Source of the DNA: PWXP01 sp040772845
Lineage (GTDB): Bacteria > Planctomycetota > Planctomycetia > Pirellulales > Thermoguttaceae
Direction: 5' to 3'
Length of the DNA stretch: 64,000 nucleotides
Assembly (NCBI GenBank): GCA_040772845.1
Contig: JAXGXG010000002.1
Location: 682,001 to 746,000 of the forward strand
In this document: piece after piece, positions 43,772 through 52,835 of the stretch
How the letters are laid out: every line of letters begins with the position of its first letter
Numbering within the stretch: the first letter of the stretch is position 1
The notes under the pieces: model-generated
What the model saw: only the letters and a program-made list of their open reading frames with translations
Told to the model about the DNA's origin: nothing
The model's database searches: none
Program-made: the position numbers and the translations under genes

Positions 43772-44740
43772 TCACCACCGCAGGTCCATGGTGGCTTGCA
43801 GGCCGTGGAAGAGAACGCTGGTGACGCCCTGTCCGCCCAGCGAGGAGACGCCTGACGCAACCCCGTCGAGCCAGGTGAGCTGGTACCCCAGGCCAAGGAC
43901 GAAATGCTGCGTCATGGCGAAACGTCCCATCAGCCCGAACTCCCCCAGGAAGGATGTCCGTGTGACGCTTCGTTCCGTCGAGGAGAAACCGGCGATCGTG
44001 CCTGTCGCATTTCGCCCGAACGACATGTCGTTGGTAAACACGCACGCCTTGATCATGCCGTCCAGATAGAGCCGGCTCGACGGCTGCCATAGCGGCCCTT
44101 CGATCCCGACCTGCGCTCCGTATAGTTCGTTTTTCCCCCACGCGTCTGCCTGGGCGTAGTCCGTGCCGGTCGAACGACCGTCCCAGAGAGTCGTGCTGTA
44201 GTCGTCCAGCCCGACCCATCGGAACCCGGCGAGCCAGTTGAGCTTCCCCAGAAAGGGGTAGCTCGTGTTCACTTCGATACTGTCGAGCCGGGATGTGTAA
44301 CCGAGATCAACCCGATCGAAGACCGTGGCGCCGGCGTTGAAGACCCCGGTGGTAATAGCGCCCGGATCCTCCAGAGAGGCCCCAGCGGCCCAATCGTAGA
44401 TGCCGAAGTAGACGATTTCCGCTCGGATCCGCTTGAACACGTAGGTAGAGACCGAAACGTAGGGGCCCCATTCCAGCTCGAAACCTGGGTCGGACGCATT
44501 CAAGCTTGTTCCCGTTCCTCCGCCGTTGGCGAGTGCCACCGATGGGCTGCTGGAACGTCCCATGGCGAGCACACCGGCTTCGATCGACCAGCGGGGATCG
44601 AAGACGGCTTCGGGTTCCTTGGGCATTCCGAGCCCCAGGTCTTTGATCGAGAGGCTTTTGGGGGCCGCTGCATGAACCGGGGCTACGAATTCGGCGCATG
44701 CCAACAGTACGAGAACGGCTGGAAGAGCGATTCGTTTCAT
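43772..44740 (-). CDS. BBP7-like outer-membrane beta-barrel protein
   Basis: A 322-residue protein with a signal peptide (MKRIALPAVLVLLACAEFVAPVHA). The mature part alternates hydrophobic and polar residues as in a barrel: WSIEAGVLAMGRS, YVFKRIRAEIVYFGIYDW, LNWLAGFRWVGLDD, FALG-type strands, and ends LQATMDLRW with a terminal aromatic. The early SIEAGVLAM and the later FRWVGLDD recall the BBP7 family that is common in planctomycetes. It probably sits in the outer membrane; ligand unknown. The start at 44740 is uncertain (ATG 44746 is two codons earlier), with no clear ribosome binding site. It is divergent from the oxidoreductase gene at 45058. Confidence 0.75.
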   Translation of the reverse strand: MKRIALPAVLVLLACAEFVAPVHAAAPKSLSIKDLGLGMPKEPEAVFDPRWSIEAGVLAMGRSSSPSVALANGGGTGTSLNASDPGFELEWGPYVSVSTYVFKRIRAEIVYFGIYDWAAGASLEDPGAITTGVFNAGATVFDRVDLGYTSRLDSIEVNTSYPFLGKLNWLAGFRWVGLDDYSTTLWDGRSTGTDYAQADAWGKNELYGAQVGIEGPLWQPSSRLYLDGMIKACVFTNDMSFGRNATGTIAGFSSTERSVTRTSFLGEFGLMGRFAMTQHFVLGLGYQLTWLDGVASGVSSLGGQGVTSVLFHGLQATMDLRW

Positions 44741-45057
44741 CGGCATGGCCAACGGGAGTTGGGACGGAACAGGACGGTGGCATAGGCCAAGCGGCGCCGA
44801 CGGCATCCACGGCGCGCAAAGCAGGACATATAGCCTGCATAATCGGTAATCGGCGAAAAACCGGAACAGCTTCACTTTCTCTTCATGCCCCCCGCGAGTG
44901 AGGGTCGCTGTGCGGCCGGCTCTTGCATTGGGGGATAGCCGGAAGGATAATCGGCGAATCCGATCCTCGGAGACCACAGGCCCGACGCATCCTTGCCGCA
45001 GATGGCCAGGTTTTCGCCCTCGTTTGCCAGTCCTATTTCCCATTGGGAGGAGTCGCC
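44741..45057. other. Divergent intergenic region, nothing specific seen
   Basis: This 317-bp spacer should hold the promoters of the BBP7-like and oxidoreductase genes. The only clear signal is GGGAGGAG at about 45045, the ribosome binding site of the oxidoreductase. No palindrome or sigma-54 match was noticed. Confidence 0.4.
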
Positions 45058-46434
45058 ATGAATGAAGCCGCCAAATCGAATCGATCCCGTCGCGATTTTC
45101 TGAAACAAACGGGACGGGTTGCCGTTGCCACCTCCGTCGCCGACATGACCGTTCCGCATGTCCACGCGGCTGAAGACAACACTTTGCAGGTGGCTTTGGT
45201 AGGGTGTGGCGGCCGAGGGACGGGCGCCGCGGCCGATGCCCTGTCGGTCAAGCGAGGGCCGGTTAAGGTCGTGGCCCTGGCAGATGTCTTCGAGAACCGC
45301 CTGAACGGAAGCTTCGGCAACCTGAAGAAGCAGTTCGGCGACCAGGTGGATGTCCCCGACGACCGGAAGTTCGTCGGATTCGACGCCTACAAACATGCCA
45401 TGGATTGCCTGAAGCCGGGCGACATCGCGGTTTTCGCCTCGCCGCTTGCGTTCCGTTGGGCTCACTTCGCGTATGCGATCGACAAGGGCCTGAACGTCTT
45501 CATGGAGAAGCCGCTTACGGCCGACGGGCCGACTTCGCGCCGGATGCTCGAACTGGGCAAGAAGGCGGCCGAGAAGAACCTGAAGGTTGGCGTCGGGCTT
45601 ATGTCGCGACATGCACGGAATCTCCAGCAGCTCAACCAGCGTGTGCGCGATGGGGAACTGGGCGATCTGATTACCATGCGGGGATATCGGATGCACGGCC
45701 CGATCGGGTCGGCCTTTACCGAGAAGTGGCCCGGCGACCCGAGCGAGCTTCTGTGGCAGCTCCGACGCTTCCATGCGTTCATTTGGGCAAGCGGCGGATG
45801 CTTCAACGACTTCTACATTCACATTATCGATCACTGCTGCTGGATGAAGGATGCCTGGCCCATCAAGGCGCAGTCGCTGGGCGGGCGTCATTACCGCGGT
45901 AGCTGTGTGGACCAGAATTTCGATTCCTACGCCGTGGAATACACCTATGCCGACGGCGCGAAGCTCTTCATGCAAGGCCGATGCATGCCCGGCGCCTATG
46001 CCAACTTCTCCAGCGCGTTGCACGGCAGCAAGGGGTGCGCGGTCGCCTCGCGCTCGGGCGACTGCGGGGCGCCCTCCAGCACGTACGCAGGCCAAAACGT
46101 GGACGATGCCAAAAAGCTATGGCAGTCGGAAATCCCCGCAGGCGAGGCCAATCCCTACCAGAATGAATGGAACGACCTGGTCGGCGCGATTCGAGAGGAC
46201 AAACCGTACAGCGAGGTGGAATACGGGGTAATGGCCAGTCTGGTTGCTTCGCTGGGACGCAAGGCGGCCCATACGGGCAAGGAGATCACGCTGGACGAGA
46301 TGCTCAACAGCAAGGACGAATACGCCCCGGGGCTGGACACGTGGACCATGGATTCGCCTGCCCCGGTGCAAATGGATGCCGAGGGCAAGTACCCCGTTCC
46401 CATGCCGGGCATTATTACCGACCGAGAATATTGA
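45058..46434 (+). CDS. Gfo/Idh/MocA-family oxidoreductase, Tat-exported
   Basis: A 458-residue predicted dehydrogenase with a twin-arginine signal (SRRDFLKQTG). The Rossmann loop is VALVGCGGRGTG and the MEKPLTADG motif stands for the conserved EKP lysine. The C-terminal domain has CFNDFYIHIIDHCCWM, a His-containing segment typical of the family. GGGAGGAG lies close to the ATG, which clearly sets the start; an upstream frame from 44923 is not needed. It is a different subfamily from the gene at 833 and has no obvious partner; the next gene is a response regulator. Confidence 0.9.
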   Translation: MNEAAKSNRSRRDFLKQTGRVAVATSVADMTVPHVHAAEDNTLQVALVGCGGRGTGAAADALSVKRGPVKVVALADVFENRLNGSFGNLKKQFGDQVDVPDDRKFVGFDAYKHAMDCLKPGDIAVFASPLAFRWAHFAYAIDKGLNVFMEKPLTADGPTSRRMLELGKKAAEKNLKVGVGLMSRHARNLQQLNQRVRDGELGDLITMRGYRMHGPIGSAFTEKWPGDPSELLWQLRRFHAFIWASGGCFNDFYIHIIDHCCWMKDAWPIKAQSLGGRHYRGSCVDQNFDSYAVEYTYADGAKLFMQGRCMPGAYANFSSALHGSKGCAVASRSGDCGAPSSTYAGQNVDDAKKLWQSEIPAGEANPYQNEWNDLVGAIREDKPYSEVEYGVMASLVASLGRKAAHTGKEITLDEMLNSKDEYAPGLDTWTMDSPAPVQMDAEGKYPVPMPGIITDREY

Positions 46435-46708
46435 GCAGCCACAAAAGCGGCAGGGCGCAAGCCCTCCGGTGTCGTGTAATGGCGCGAGCCGTCACCGGGC
46501 GGCTTGCGCCGCACCGCTACGATCTGCGCTGACTCGTTACGAACTCGTTACACAACGGGCGACGGCAAGTGGTTAGAATTCACGGTATATTGGCAATGGG
46601 AACGCTATGTGCCCCAGCAATGGAACGGGGGCGGGAGAATCGCGAGCTTTCCGGGCTCCAAGGATACGCGAGGTAACCGGCGCCCAGCTTCAAAGGACAG
46701 CAATAACC

Positions 46709-47425
46709 ATGGCGCGCCGGATTCTTGCCATTGAAGACGATGCCCCGATCCGCCGGGGTATTGTCGATGCCTTGCGGTTCTGCGGCTATCAGGTTTTGGA
46801 GGCCGGGGATGGCGCTACCGGGCTGGAAGCTGCATTGCGCGCCGAGTACGATCTTCTGCTGCTGGACCTCGTATTGCCCGGCTGCGACGGCCTGCATATC
46901 CTTGGCGAGGTCCGCCGACTTCGCCCGACGGTCCCGGTGCTCATCTTGACGGCGCGTGGCGAAGAAGCCGATCGGGTGCGCGGGCTGCGTGACGGGGCCG
47001 ACGACTACGTGGTGAAGCCGTTCAGCGTCAAGGAGCTGCTGGCCCGGGTCGAAGCGATTCTCCGGCGAACGCCCCAGCGGGCCCGCATCCTTAGCGAGAT
47101 TCCCATTCCCGGAGGGCATATTTCGCTGGACCGCTGCGAGGTTTGCTTTGAAGACGGCGGCAGTGACGATCTGTCTGAGCGTGAGGTGGAGTTGCTCCGC
47201 TATCTGGCAGGTAATCCGTCACGCGTGATTTCCCGCGACGAACTGCTCGAAAACGTCTGGCGGCTGAGTCCGGACGGGCTGACGACCCGCACCATCGACA
47301 TGCACATCGCCCGACTTCGCGAGAAGCTCCGCGACGCGGGGCGACATCCGGTAGTCATCCAGACGGTCCGCGGGCGAGGCTACAAGTGGGCGGCAGACGA
47401 CCTGCGGCAACAGGGCGAGGCTTGA
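46709..47425 (+). CDS. OmpR/PhoB-type response regulator
   Basis: A 238-residue two-domain regulator. The receiver has the acidic pair at residues 10-11 (EDD), the phosphoacceptor Asp53 (LLLLDLVLPG), a Thr switch in LILTARG and the conserved Lys in VVKPFSVKELLARV. The winged-helix domain includes LSEREVELLRYL, DELLENVW and the recognition helix TTRTIDMHIARLREKL, ending VRGRGYKW. AAAGGA lies 11 bases before the ATG. It is translationally close to the kinase gene, with a 4-bp gap. Its target is unknown; the adjacent TadE-type genes are possible. Confidence 0.93.
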   Translation: MARRILAIEDDAPIRRGIVDALRFCGYQVLEAGDGATGLEAALRAEYDLLLLDLVLPGCDGLHILGEVRRLRPTVPVLILTARGEEADRVRGLRDGADDYVVKPFSVKELLARVEAILRRTPQRARILSEIPIPGGHISLDRCEVCFEDGGSDDLSEREVELLRYLAGNPSRVISRDELLENVWRLSPDGLTTRTIDMHIARLREKLRDAGRHPVVIQTVRGRGYKWAADDLRQQGEA

Positions 47426-47429
47426 TCGC

Positions 47430-49214
47430 ATGTTTCATCCCCGTTCCATCTGGCTGGCGTTCGCCGTGTGCCTGGCAGTTGTATTGGGCGCCATGGGCTG
47501 GGTGAGCCGTACGGTCTTGCGGCTGGAGCGGGAGCGGAACCGGGCCCGGCAGCAGGCGGTGCTGGAGGACAATATCCGGCTTGCGCTGTGGCGAATCGAT
47601 TCGGCCATCGCCCCCATGCTGGCCGAGGAGAGTGCCCGCCCGTACTTCGTGTATCAGGCATTTTACAAGCCGGCCGAAACTTCGATGTCGCCTGCGCTGC
47701 CGGGGCGGTTTCTGGCGCCCTCTCCCCTGCTGCAACAGCGGCCACCCCATGCCCTGCTTTACTTCCAATTGGATGCCCAGGGGCGTCTCACCTCGCCGCA
47801 GGCACCGGAGGCGAAGTGGCGTGAACTGGCGATTCCCGAGTTCATCAGCGAAACGGCTGTCACGCAGGCAGAGCAGCGCCTGAACGCACTCGGACGCGAG
47901 GTTGACTTCAGTGTCCTGGCGCCGATGCTGCCCGAACCATCGAGCGAGCCGGCCCAGTGGGTTGCCGCGCCGCTGATCCCGGACATGGAGCAGCATCAAG
48001 CCTTGCAGCAACGCCGCGCCGATCTGAATCGCCAAGGGCGCGCCGCCGTCGAGTTCGACCAACGGTCGCAGGCGGTCTCGAATGTCAATGCGATTGCGCA
48101 GCAAGAGCAGCAGCAACTTGCGATTGCCATGCCCGAATCGGCCGCCAGCGACCTTGGCGGCGCGCCCATGACGCCCCTGTGGCGCGATGGGCAAATGCTC
48201 TTGGCCCGCCGGATGCACGTGAACGGTTCTCAGGTCGTTCAGGGATGTCTGCTGGATTGGCCGGCCATCCGTCGCTCGCTACTGGAAAGTGTGGCCGATC
48301 TGTTGCCCGGCGCGAATCTCGTGCCGGCCGTCCCGGACAGCAGCAACGGGCAGGCACGGCGTCTGGCTGCGCTGCCAGCGCAGATCGTACCAGGGCCTAT
48401 CCCCCATGAGACGGCCCACGCGACGTCGGCGCTGCAGATTTCCCTGCTGGCGGCATGGGGATGCGCCCTGCTGGCGGCCGTGTCGGTGGCGGGGCTGCTC
48501 TGGGGAGTCGTGAAACTGAGCGAGCGCCGCGCCGCCTTTGTCTCGGCGGTCACCCATGAACTGCGCACTCCGCTGACGACATTTCAGATGTATGCCGAGA
48601 TGCTGTCCGACGGCATGGTGACCGAGCCGGCTCAGCAGAAGGAGTATCTGGCAACGCTTCGCCGCGAGTCCGCCAGGCTGATCCATCTGGTGGAGAACGT
48701 ACTCAGCTATGCACGGCTGGAACGGGGCCGGGGCAGGCGGAGAACGCAGCGCCTGCGAGTCGGCCAGTTGCTCGAGCGTGCTGGGGCGCGATTGGGCGAT
48801 CGCGCCCGGCAGGCCAATATGGAATTGCAGATCAGTGCTCCCGACTCCATTGCGTCCGAGGTGGTGTGTACCGATCCCGGCGCGGTCGAGCAGATTCTCT
48901 TCAACCTGGTGGACAACGCATGCAAGTACGCGGCGGCAGCCACCGACCGGCGCATTCACCTCGATCTGCGTCTTCAGACTGACTGGTTCGAGTTGGAAGT
49001 GCGTGATCATGGCCCTGGTGTGGGGGGCGCGGTCGCCAGGCGGCTGTTCCGCCCGTTCACCAAGTCGGCGCACGAGGCAGCCGAATCGGCTCCCGGCGTG
49101 GGCCTGGGCCTTGCGCTGAGCCGGCGTCTGGCCCGGCAGTTGGGGGGCGAACTGCGTTTGGATGCGAGCATGCGTGACGGCGCGGCTTTCGTCCTCCGGT
49201 TGCGAAAGGCGTGA
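47430..49214 (+). CDS. Membrane sensor histidine kinase
   Basis: A 594-residue kinase. TM1 lies at about 7-28 (FAVCLAVVLGAMGWV) and TM2 at about 336-362. Between them is a periplasmic sensor domain of about 300 residues, glutamine- and proline-rich, with no known sensor fold. The HisKA box is VSAVTHELRTPL with His376. The ATPase domain has NLVDNACKYA (N box), RDHGPGV (G1) and GVGLGLAL (G2). It has no HAMP domain. It starts 4 bp after its cognate response regulator. It is followed, 276 bp later, by three pseudopilin genes. Confidence 0.93.
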   Translation: MFHPRSIWLAFAVCLAVVLGAMGWVSRTVLRLERERNRARQQAVLEDNIRLALWRIDSAIAPMLAEESARPYFVYQAFYKPAETSMSPALPGRFLAPSPLLQQRPPHALLYFQLDAQGRLTSPQAPEAKWRELAIPEFISETAVTQAEQRLNALGREVDFSVLAPMLPEPSSEPAQWVAAPLIPDMEQHQALQQRRADLNRQGRAAVEFDQRSQAVSNVNAIAQQEQQQLAIAMPESAASDLGGAPMTPLWRDGQMLLARRMHVNGSQVVQGCLLDWPAIRRSLLESVADLLPGANLVPAVPDSSNGQARRLAALPAQIVPGPIPHETAHATSALQISLLAAWGCALLAAVSVAGLLWGVVKLSERRAAFVSAVTHELRTPLTTFQMYAEMLSDGMVTEPAQQKEYLATLRRESARLIHLVENVLSYARLERGRGRRRTQRLRVGQLLERAGARLGDRARQANMELQISAPDSIASEVVCTDPGAVEQILFNLVDNACKYAAAATDRRIHLDLRLQTDWFELEVRDHGPGVGGAVARRLFRPFTKSAHEAAESAPGVGLGLALSRRLARQLGGELRLDASMRDGAAFVLRLRKA

Positions 49215-49489
49215 TTGCCGGCATAATCGTTATAACCGCTACAATCGGCACCCCCCTGGGCATTCTCGCTTGGCCGGGCGAGCAATTGCCGACAATTCGG
49301 GTTGCGCGGGATGGAAACGTGACCTATTTTTCCTAATAGGCAGAGTTCTTTTCCCAGGTACTTTTCGCGTTTGACTCGGCGACAGAAGGGCGGTTCAGGG
49401 TTCTTCGCAGAATGACCGACCGCGGCAGTCGCAGACCCGCTCGCCAGGAACGTCAAGGATGGCAACAATCCTGTGAGCCCGTTCCGAGG

Positions 49490-50050
49490 ATGCTCACCTT
49501 GCCAGGTCGGAAGAACAGGCCGGTACGTCGGGAGAATAGGCGGGGTACCGCAGTTGTCGAGATGGCGCTCATCTCGCCGGTCCTGTTTCTCTTCATCTTC
49601 GGCCTCCTGGAATTGGGGCGGATCTACTGGGTGCAGCGTTCGCTGCGCAATGCTTGCCAGGAGGCGGTTCGATATGGAACGATCCGTGGCGTCGAGGTGG
49701 AAGACGTCGTCGCACGCGTTCAGGAGCGGATCGCCACGTCCATCGATCCAAGCGTATGCCAGATTATTGTTCGCGATGCATCCATCTATGACACAAGCGG
49801 TCCCTATCCTCATCAGGAGCACGTGGACGACGGCTTTGTGTCGCTACCGGAATTCAATGCGGAGAATCCGCTTTCAGAGCAAGATCCCGGCAGCATGATT
49901 GTCGTCCGCGCAGAGGTCGCGTACGAAGACATTACCTATTTACCGCTGGGAACCATGTCGCGACTGATGGGGCTCGTTGCCAATGCCCCGCCGGAATCGC
50001 TTTTCGAAGGACTGACGTTCAGTTGTTACACATTTGCACGGCACGAGTAG
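49490..50050 (+). CDS. TadE-type pseudopilin
   Basis: A pseudopilin of about 186 residues. The basic leader (RKNRPVRRENRRG) is followed by TAVVEMALISPVLFLFIFGLLELGRI, with Glu at +5 of the predicted mature form. The rest has the TadE-type RSLRNACQEAVRYGTI segment and one cysteine pair. The start is uncertain: ATG 49490 gives a normal leader, but GAGG is directly next to it; ATG 49412 would add 26 residues. It is the first of three pseudopilin genes in a row on the plus strand. Confidence 0.82.
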   Translation: MLTLPGRKNRPVRRENRRGTAVVEMALISPVLFLFIFGLLELGRIYWVQRSLRNACQEAVRYGTIRGVEVEDVVARVQERIATSIDPSVCQIIVRDASIYDTSGPYPHQEHVDDGFVSLPEFNAENPLSEQDPGSMIVVRAEVAYEDITYLPLGTMSRLMGLVANAPPESLFEGLTFSCYTFARHE

Positions 50051-50072
50051 GACAACCACGAGAAGGTCAACC

Positions 50073-50555
50073 ATGTATCGAACCACACCGATCCGATCCA
50101 GACGGGCAGGGTTGAAAAGCCGTAAGGGCGCCGCTACGGTGGAATTCGCCATCATCGCCCCTATTCTCGTCGTGTTTTTGCTGGGCATGATCGAGGTGTC
50201 GCGGTACTGCGAGATGTCGACAACCCTCCAGACCTCCCTCCGGCAGGCCGCTCGCCTGGCAGGAATGGAACGGGACGGGATTCTCGGTTCCGGGCAGACA
50301 ACCAACGAGAAAATCACCCAGGACATCCAGAACTTCCTGAGTGCCTGCGGACTGCCCGGAGAAACCACGGTCGTCAGTATTACGGATTCCTTGACGGGGG
50401 ATGCGGTGGATCTCGACGCCCCGGAAGCGGAATTTGAACTGTTCACTTTGACTGCAACCATCCCCTTTGACGGACAATGGGTTTACGGCGTCCCGCGGGG
50501 GATGACTCGGAGTTACGTGTTCCGCAATGCGCGGGGCGCGACCATATGCCAGTAA
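50073..50555 (+). CDS. TadE-type pseudopilin
   Basis: A 160-residue pseudopilin: leader ending KSRKG, then AATVEFAIIAPILVVFLLGMIEV with Glu at +5, then a periplasmic domain containing LQTSLRQAARLAGMERDG. AGAAGG lies about 6 bases before the ATG at 50073. It starts 22 bp after the previous TadE gene and ends 30 bp before the TadG-like gene, so co-transcription is likely. Confidence 0.87.
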   Translation: MYRTTPIRSRRAGLKSRKGAATVEFAIIAPILVVFLLGMIEVSRYCEMSTTLQTSLRQAARLAGMERDGILGSGQTTNEKITQDIQNFLSACGLPGETTVVSITDSLTGDAVDLDAPEAEFELFTLTATIPFDGQWVYGVPRGMTRSYVFRNARGATICQ

Positions 50556-50585
50556 CTTAAGAGCACCAGATTGGAGAAGGCCACC

Positions 50586-52598
50586 ATGGGCAGCATCCAG
50601 AGCCGACAACCCGAACTTCAACGGACGACGCCAAAGGCGCGCCGCCGACGGGGATCCGTCCTCGTCTTATTCCTGTTACTCCTTCCGGTCATCGTGGCGT
50701 TTACCGCACTGGCAATCGACACCGGAATGATTGTGGACCAGCGGACCAAGATGCAGAACGCGGTCGATGCCGCTGCACTCGCCGCCGCCGGGCAGATCGT
50801 CGCCGTCGTCGATGCGGCAGGTGAGGAAGCGACCGGCGAAGTGGACATCAACTCCCTGGCCGTGGAAAGCGCCCGGGCGATGGCGGCCGAAGTGGCCGCA
50901 CGCAACGGCGTTTACGTGGACCCGAACTTGGACGTCCGGTTCGGAAAAAGTGTCTACAATGAGGGCACGTCCGACTGGGTGGTCGAATGGGACGTCGCTC
51001 CCTTCAACGTTGTGCAGGTGGTTGCGAGGCGCGACTCGACGAATCCGGCGCCGGCCACGGCAGAGGAACCTGACGGGCGACCGCTCAATCTTCCGTTCGC
51101 GGCCGCGATCGGCCAGGGGCAACAGGAGATTCGGGTTTCCGCGGCGGCCTTTATCGAATCGCGCGATATCGTGGTGGTCATGGACTTCTCCGGTTCGATG
51201 AACTACGACAGCCGGTACATGTTCTCGCCCATCTACCGCCTTGGCAAGGTGGCGATCGATGAGAACAAGTGGGACATCTACGACGCCTTGGGGCGACCGG
51301 CCGAGGCCATTTTGCCATGGGAGCCCGAGTACGTCACCGTGCAGGGGCAGCCGGCCAGCCCCAGTGATGCCCAAATCACCGTTACCTTGGAATGCTGGGG
51401 GAGCGGTTATGAGAAGGTGTCCATTACGTCGACTAAGGACTTGTCCAACGTCGTGATCTACTTCAACGACGGCAGGTGGTACAAGTTCGAGAGCAACAAC
51501 GACAGCCGGGTTCTCGCCGGCGGGATTGGCCAAACGACCGGCGCGTTCAGAAGCCCCTGGTCGGGGCAGATTCAACGGGTATACGTCAAGGCCGGCAACA
51601 ACGAATGCGGCGAAGGCCCCGGTTGGGGAGAACGTTTCAACCTGGATAATACCAGCATCGTGTCTCACCTTGGCCTGGGCAGCCTTCCCTATCCTGCCGG
51701 TTGGAGCGGGTCGTGGACTTCCTTTGTCAGTGATACGCGAAGCAACAGCGAACTGACCAGGTCCTCCTACGGACTGAACTACCGCTGCAAGTTTGGCGGC
51801 AAGACGTTTGTTGAGTACATCCTGAAGAACAAGCGCTCGCACGCGGAAACCCCCGACCTGTACAAGACGCCGCACTATCCGTTCCACGCGGTGAAGAACG
51901 GCTGCACGTTGCTGCTGGACTTCCTTGCCGGTTTGGACTTCGGCGATGCGGTCGGTCTGGTCTCTTACGACGGCGGCAGTTCCGGCTGCCGACCGGCGGC
52001 GGAAGGCCATCGGGTGGAGGCAATCCTTGCTTCCACCGACGCTGAAGACGGTGTGGGGGTCGACCTTTCTGCGGAACCCATCTCGAAGAGTTACGCGGAA
52101 CTGGACAAGATCCAGCGTCACAAGCAGGCCTCCCACTACATGGCGTTCACGAATATCGCCGGCGGAATCGTGGAGGCCAAGACGTTGCTGGATAACCATG
52201 CACGCCACGGCTCGCGCAAGACGATTCTTCTGATGACCGACGGTGTGGCGAACTGCTATCCCACGGGCATCTCGGCGCCGGAAGGTTTTTCGTGGGAGGC
52301 CTACACGGCCAACTACGACGGGCAGGGCGGCGTATACAGCACGTCGGATTCTGCGAAGGCGGCAGCCTTCTACGCTCTGGTCGCCGCCGTGAAGGACGGT
52401 TGTACGATCCACACCATGAGTGTGGGCACCGATGCCGACCGCGACCTGATGAAGGCCATGGCCTTTGCCGGCGGCGGCATCCACATCGATGTGCCAGGCG
52501 GCTCCACCATCGCCGAGATGGAGGGGCAGCTCCTGGCGGCCTTCAGCAAGATCGCCGCCAAGGTGCCTCCGCCACGGCTCATCGCCCCGAGTGAGTAG
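50586..52598 (+). CDS. TadG-like protein with von Willebrand A domain
   Basis: A 670-residue protein. A basic segment (KARRRRG) and the anchor SVLVLFLLLLPVIVAFTALAID precede a TadG-like helix (QRTKMQNAVDAAALAAAGQIV). At about residue 200 a vWA domain begins with the metal-ion-dependent adhesion site DFSGSMN. The later vWA motifs KTILLMTDGVANC and HTMSVGTDAD are about 370 residues further on, so the vWA domain holds a large insertion of beta-rich sequence. GGAGAAGG precedes the ATG at 50586. vWA-TadG proteins are thought to act as tip or adhesin-like factors. The stem at 52650 follows as terminator. Confidence 0.85.
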   Translation: MGSIQSRQPELQRTTPKARRRRGSVLVLFLLLLPVIVAFTALAIDTGMIVDQRTKMQNAVDAAALAAAGQIVAVVDAAGEEATGEVDINSLAVESARAMAAEVAARNGVYVDPNLDVRFGKSVYNEGTSDWVVEWDVAPFNVVQVVARRDSTNPAPATAEEPDGRPLNLPFAAAIGQGQQEIRVSAAAFIESRDIVVVMDFSGSMNYDSRYMFSPIYRLGKVAIDENKWDIYDALGRPAEAILPWEPEYVTVQGQPASPSDAQITVTLECWGSGYEKVSITSTKDLSNVVIYFNDGRWYKFESNNDSRVLAGGIGQTTGAFRSPWSGQIQRVYVKAGNNECGEGPGWGERFNLDNTSIVSHLGLGSLPYPAGWSGSWTSFVSDTRSNSELTRSSYGLNYRCKFGGKTFVEYILKNKRSHAETPDLYKTPHYPFHAVKNGCTLLLDFLAGLDFGDAVGLVSYDGGSSGCRPAAEGHRVEAILASTDAEDGVGVDLSAEPISKSYAELDKIQRHKQASHYMAFTNIAGGIVEAKTLLDNHARHGSRKTILLMTDGVANCYPTGISAPEGFSWEAYTANYDGQGGVYSTSDSAKAAAFYALVAAVKDGCTIHTMSVGTDADRDLMKAMAFAGGGIHIDVPGGSTIAEMEGQLLAAFSKIAAKVPPPRLIAPSE

Positions 52599-52649
52599 TA
52601 CCGCGCGCTGACAGAGTTCAAGCCAGGACTGTCAGCGAGTAACCGCGCA

Positions 52650-52684
52650 AACCGCCCGCAGGAGCATGCCTTCTGCGGGCGGTT
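52650..52684 (+). terminator. Probable transcription terminator of the TadE-TadE-TadG unit
   Basis: AACCGCCCGCAG (52650-52661) pairs perfectly with CTGCGGGCGGTT (52673-52684), a 12-bp stem with an 11-nt loop, followed by CTGCTTAT. The T-run is poor, but position 50 bp after the stop fits termination. Confidence 0.65.
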
Positions 52685-52835
52685 CTGCTTATGGGGGCCT
52701 TGGCTGCACACCGAAGCGACAACGCATTTGACGACCGCCGCCTCTTCTGCTACAACGGGGCGCGTTCGCGTCGATTATTTGCCGTGTCGTGAGAACGGAC
52801 CGATCCATAGTCCCCGGTCAATAAGGATAAGAGTG

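Noticed and set aside
46591..46606. TGGCAATGGGAACGCT, a sigma-54-like spacing before the response regulator
   Set aside because: Only GG-N10-GC fits; both boxes deviate, and GG-N10-GC alone is expected often by chance in GC-rich DNA.
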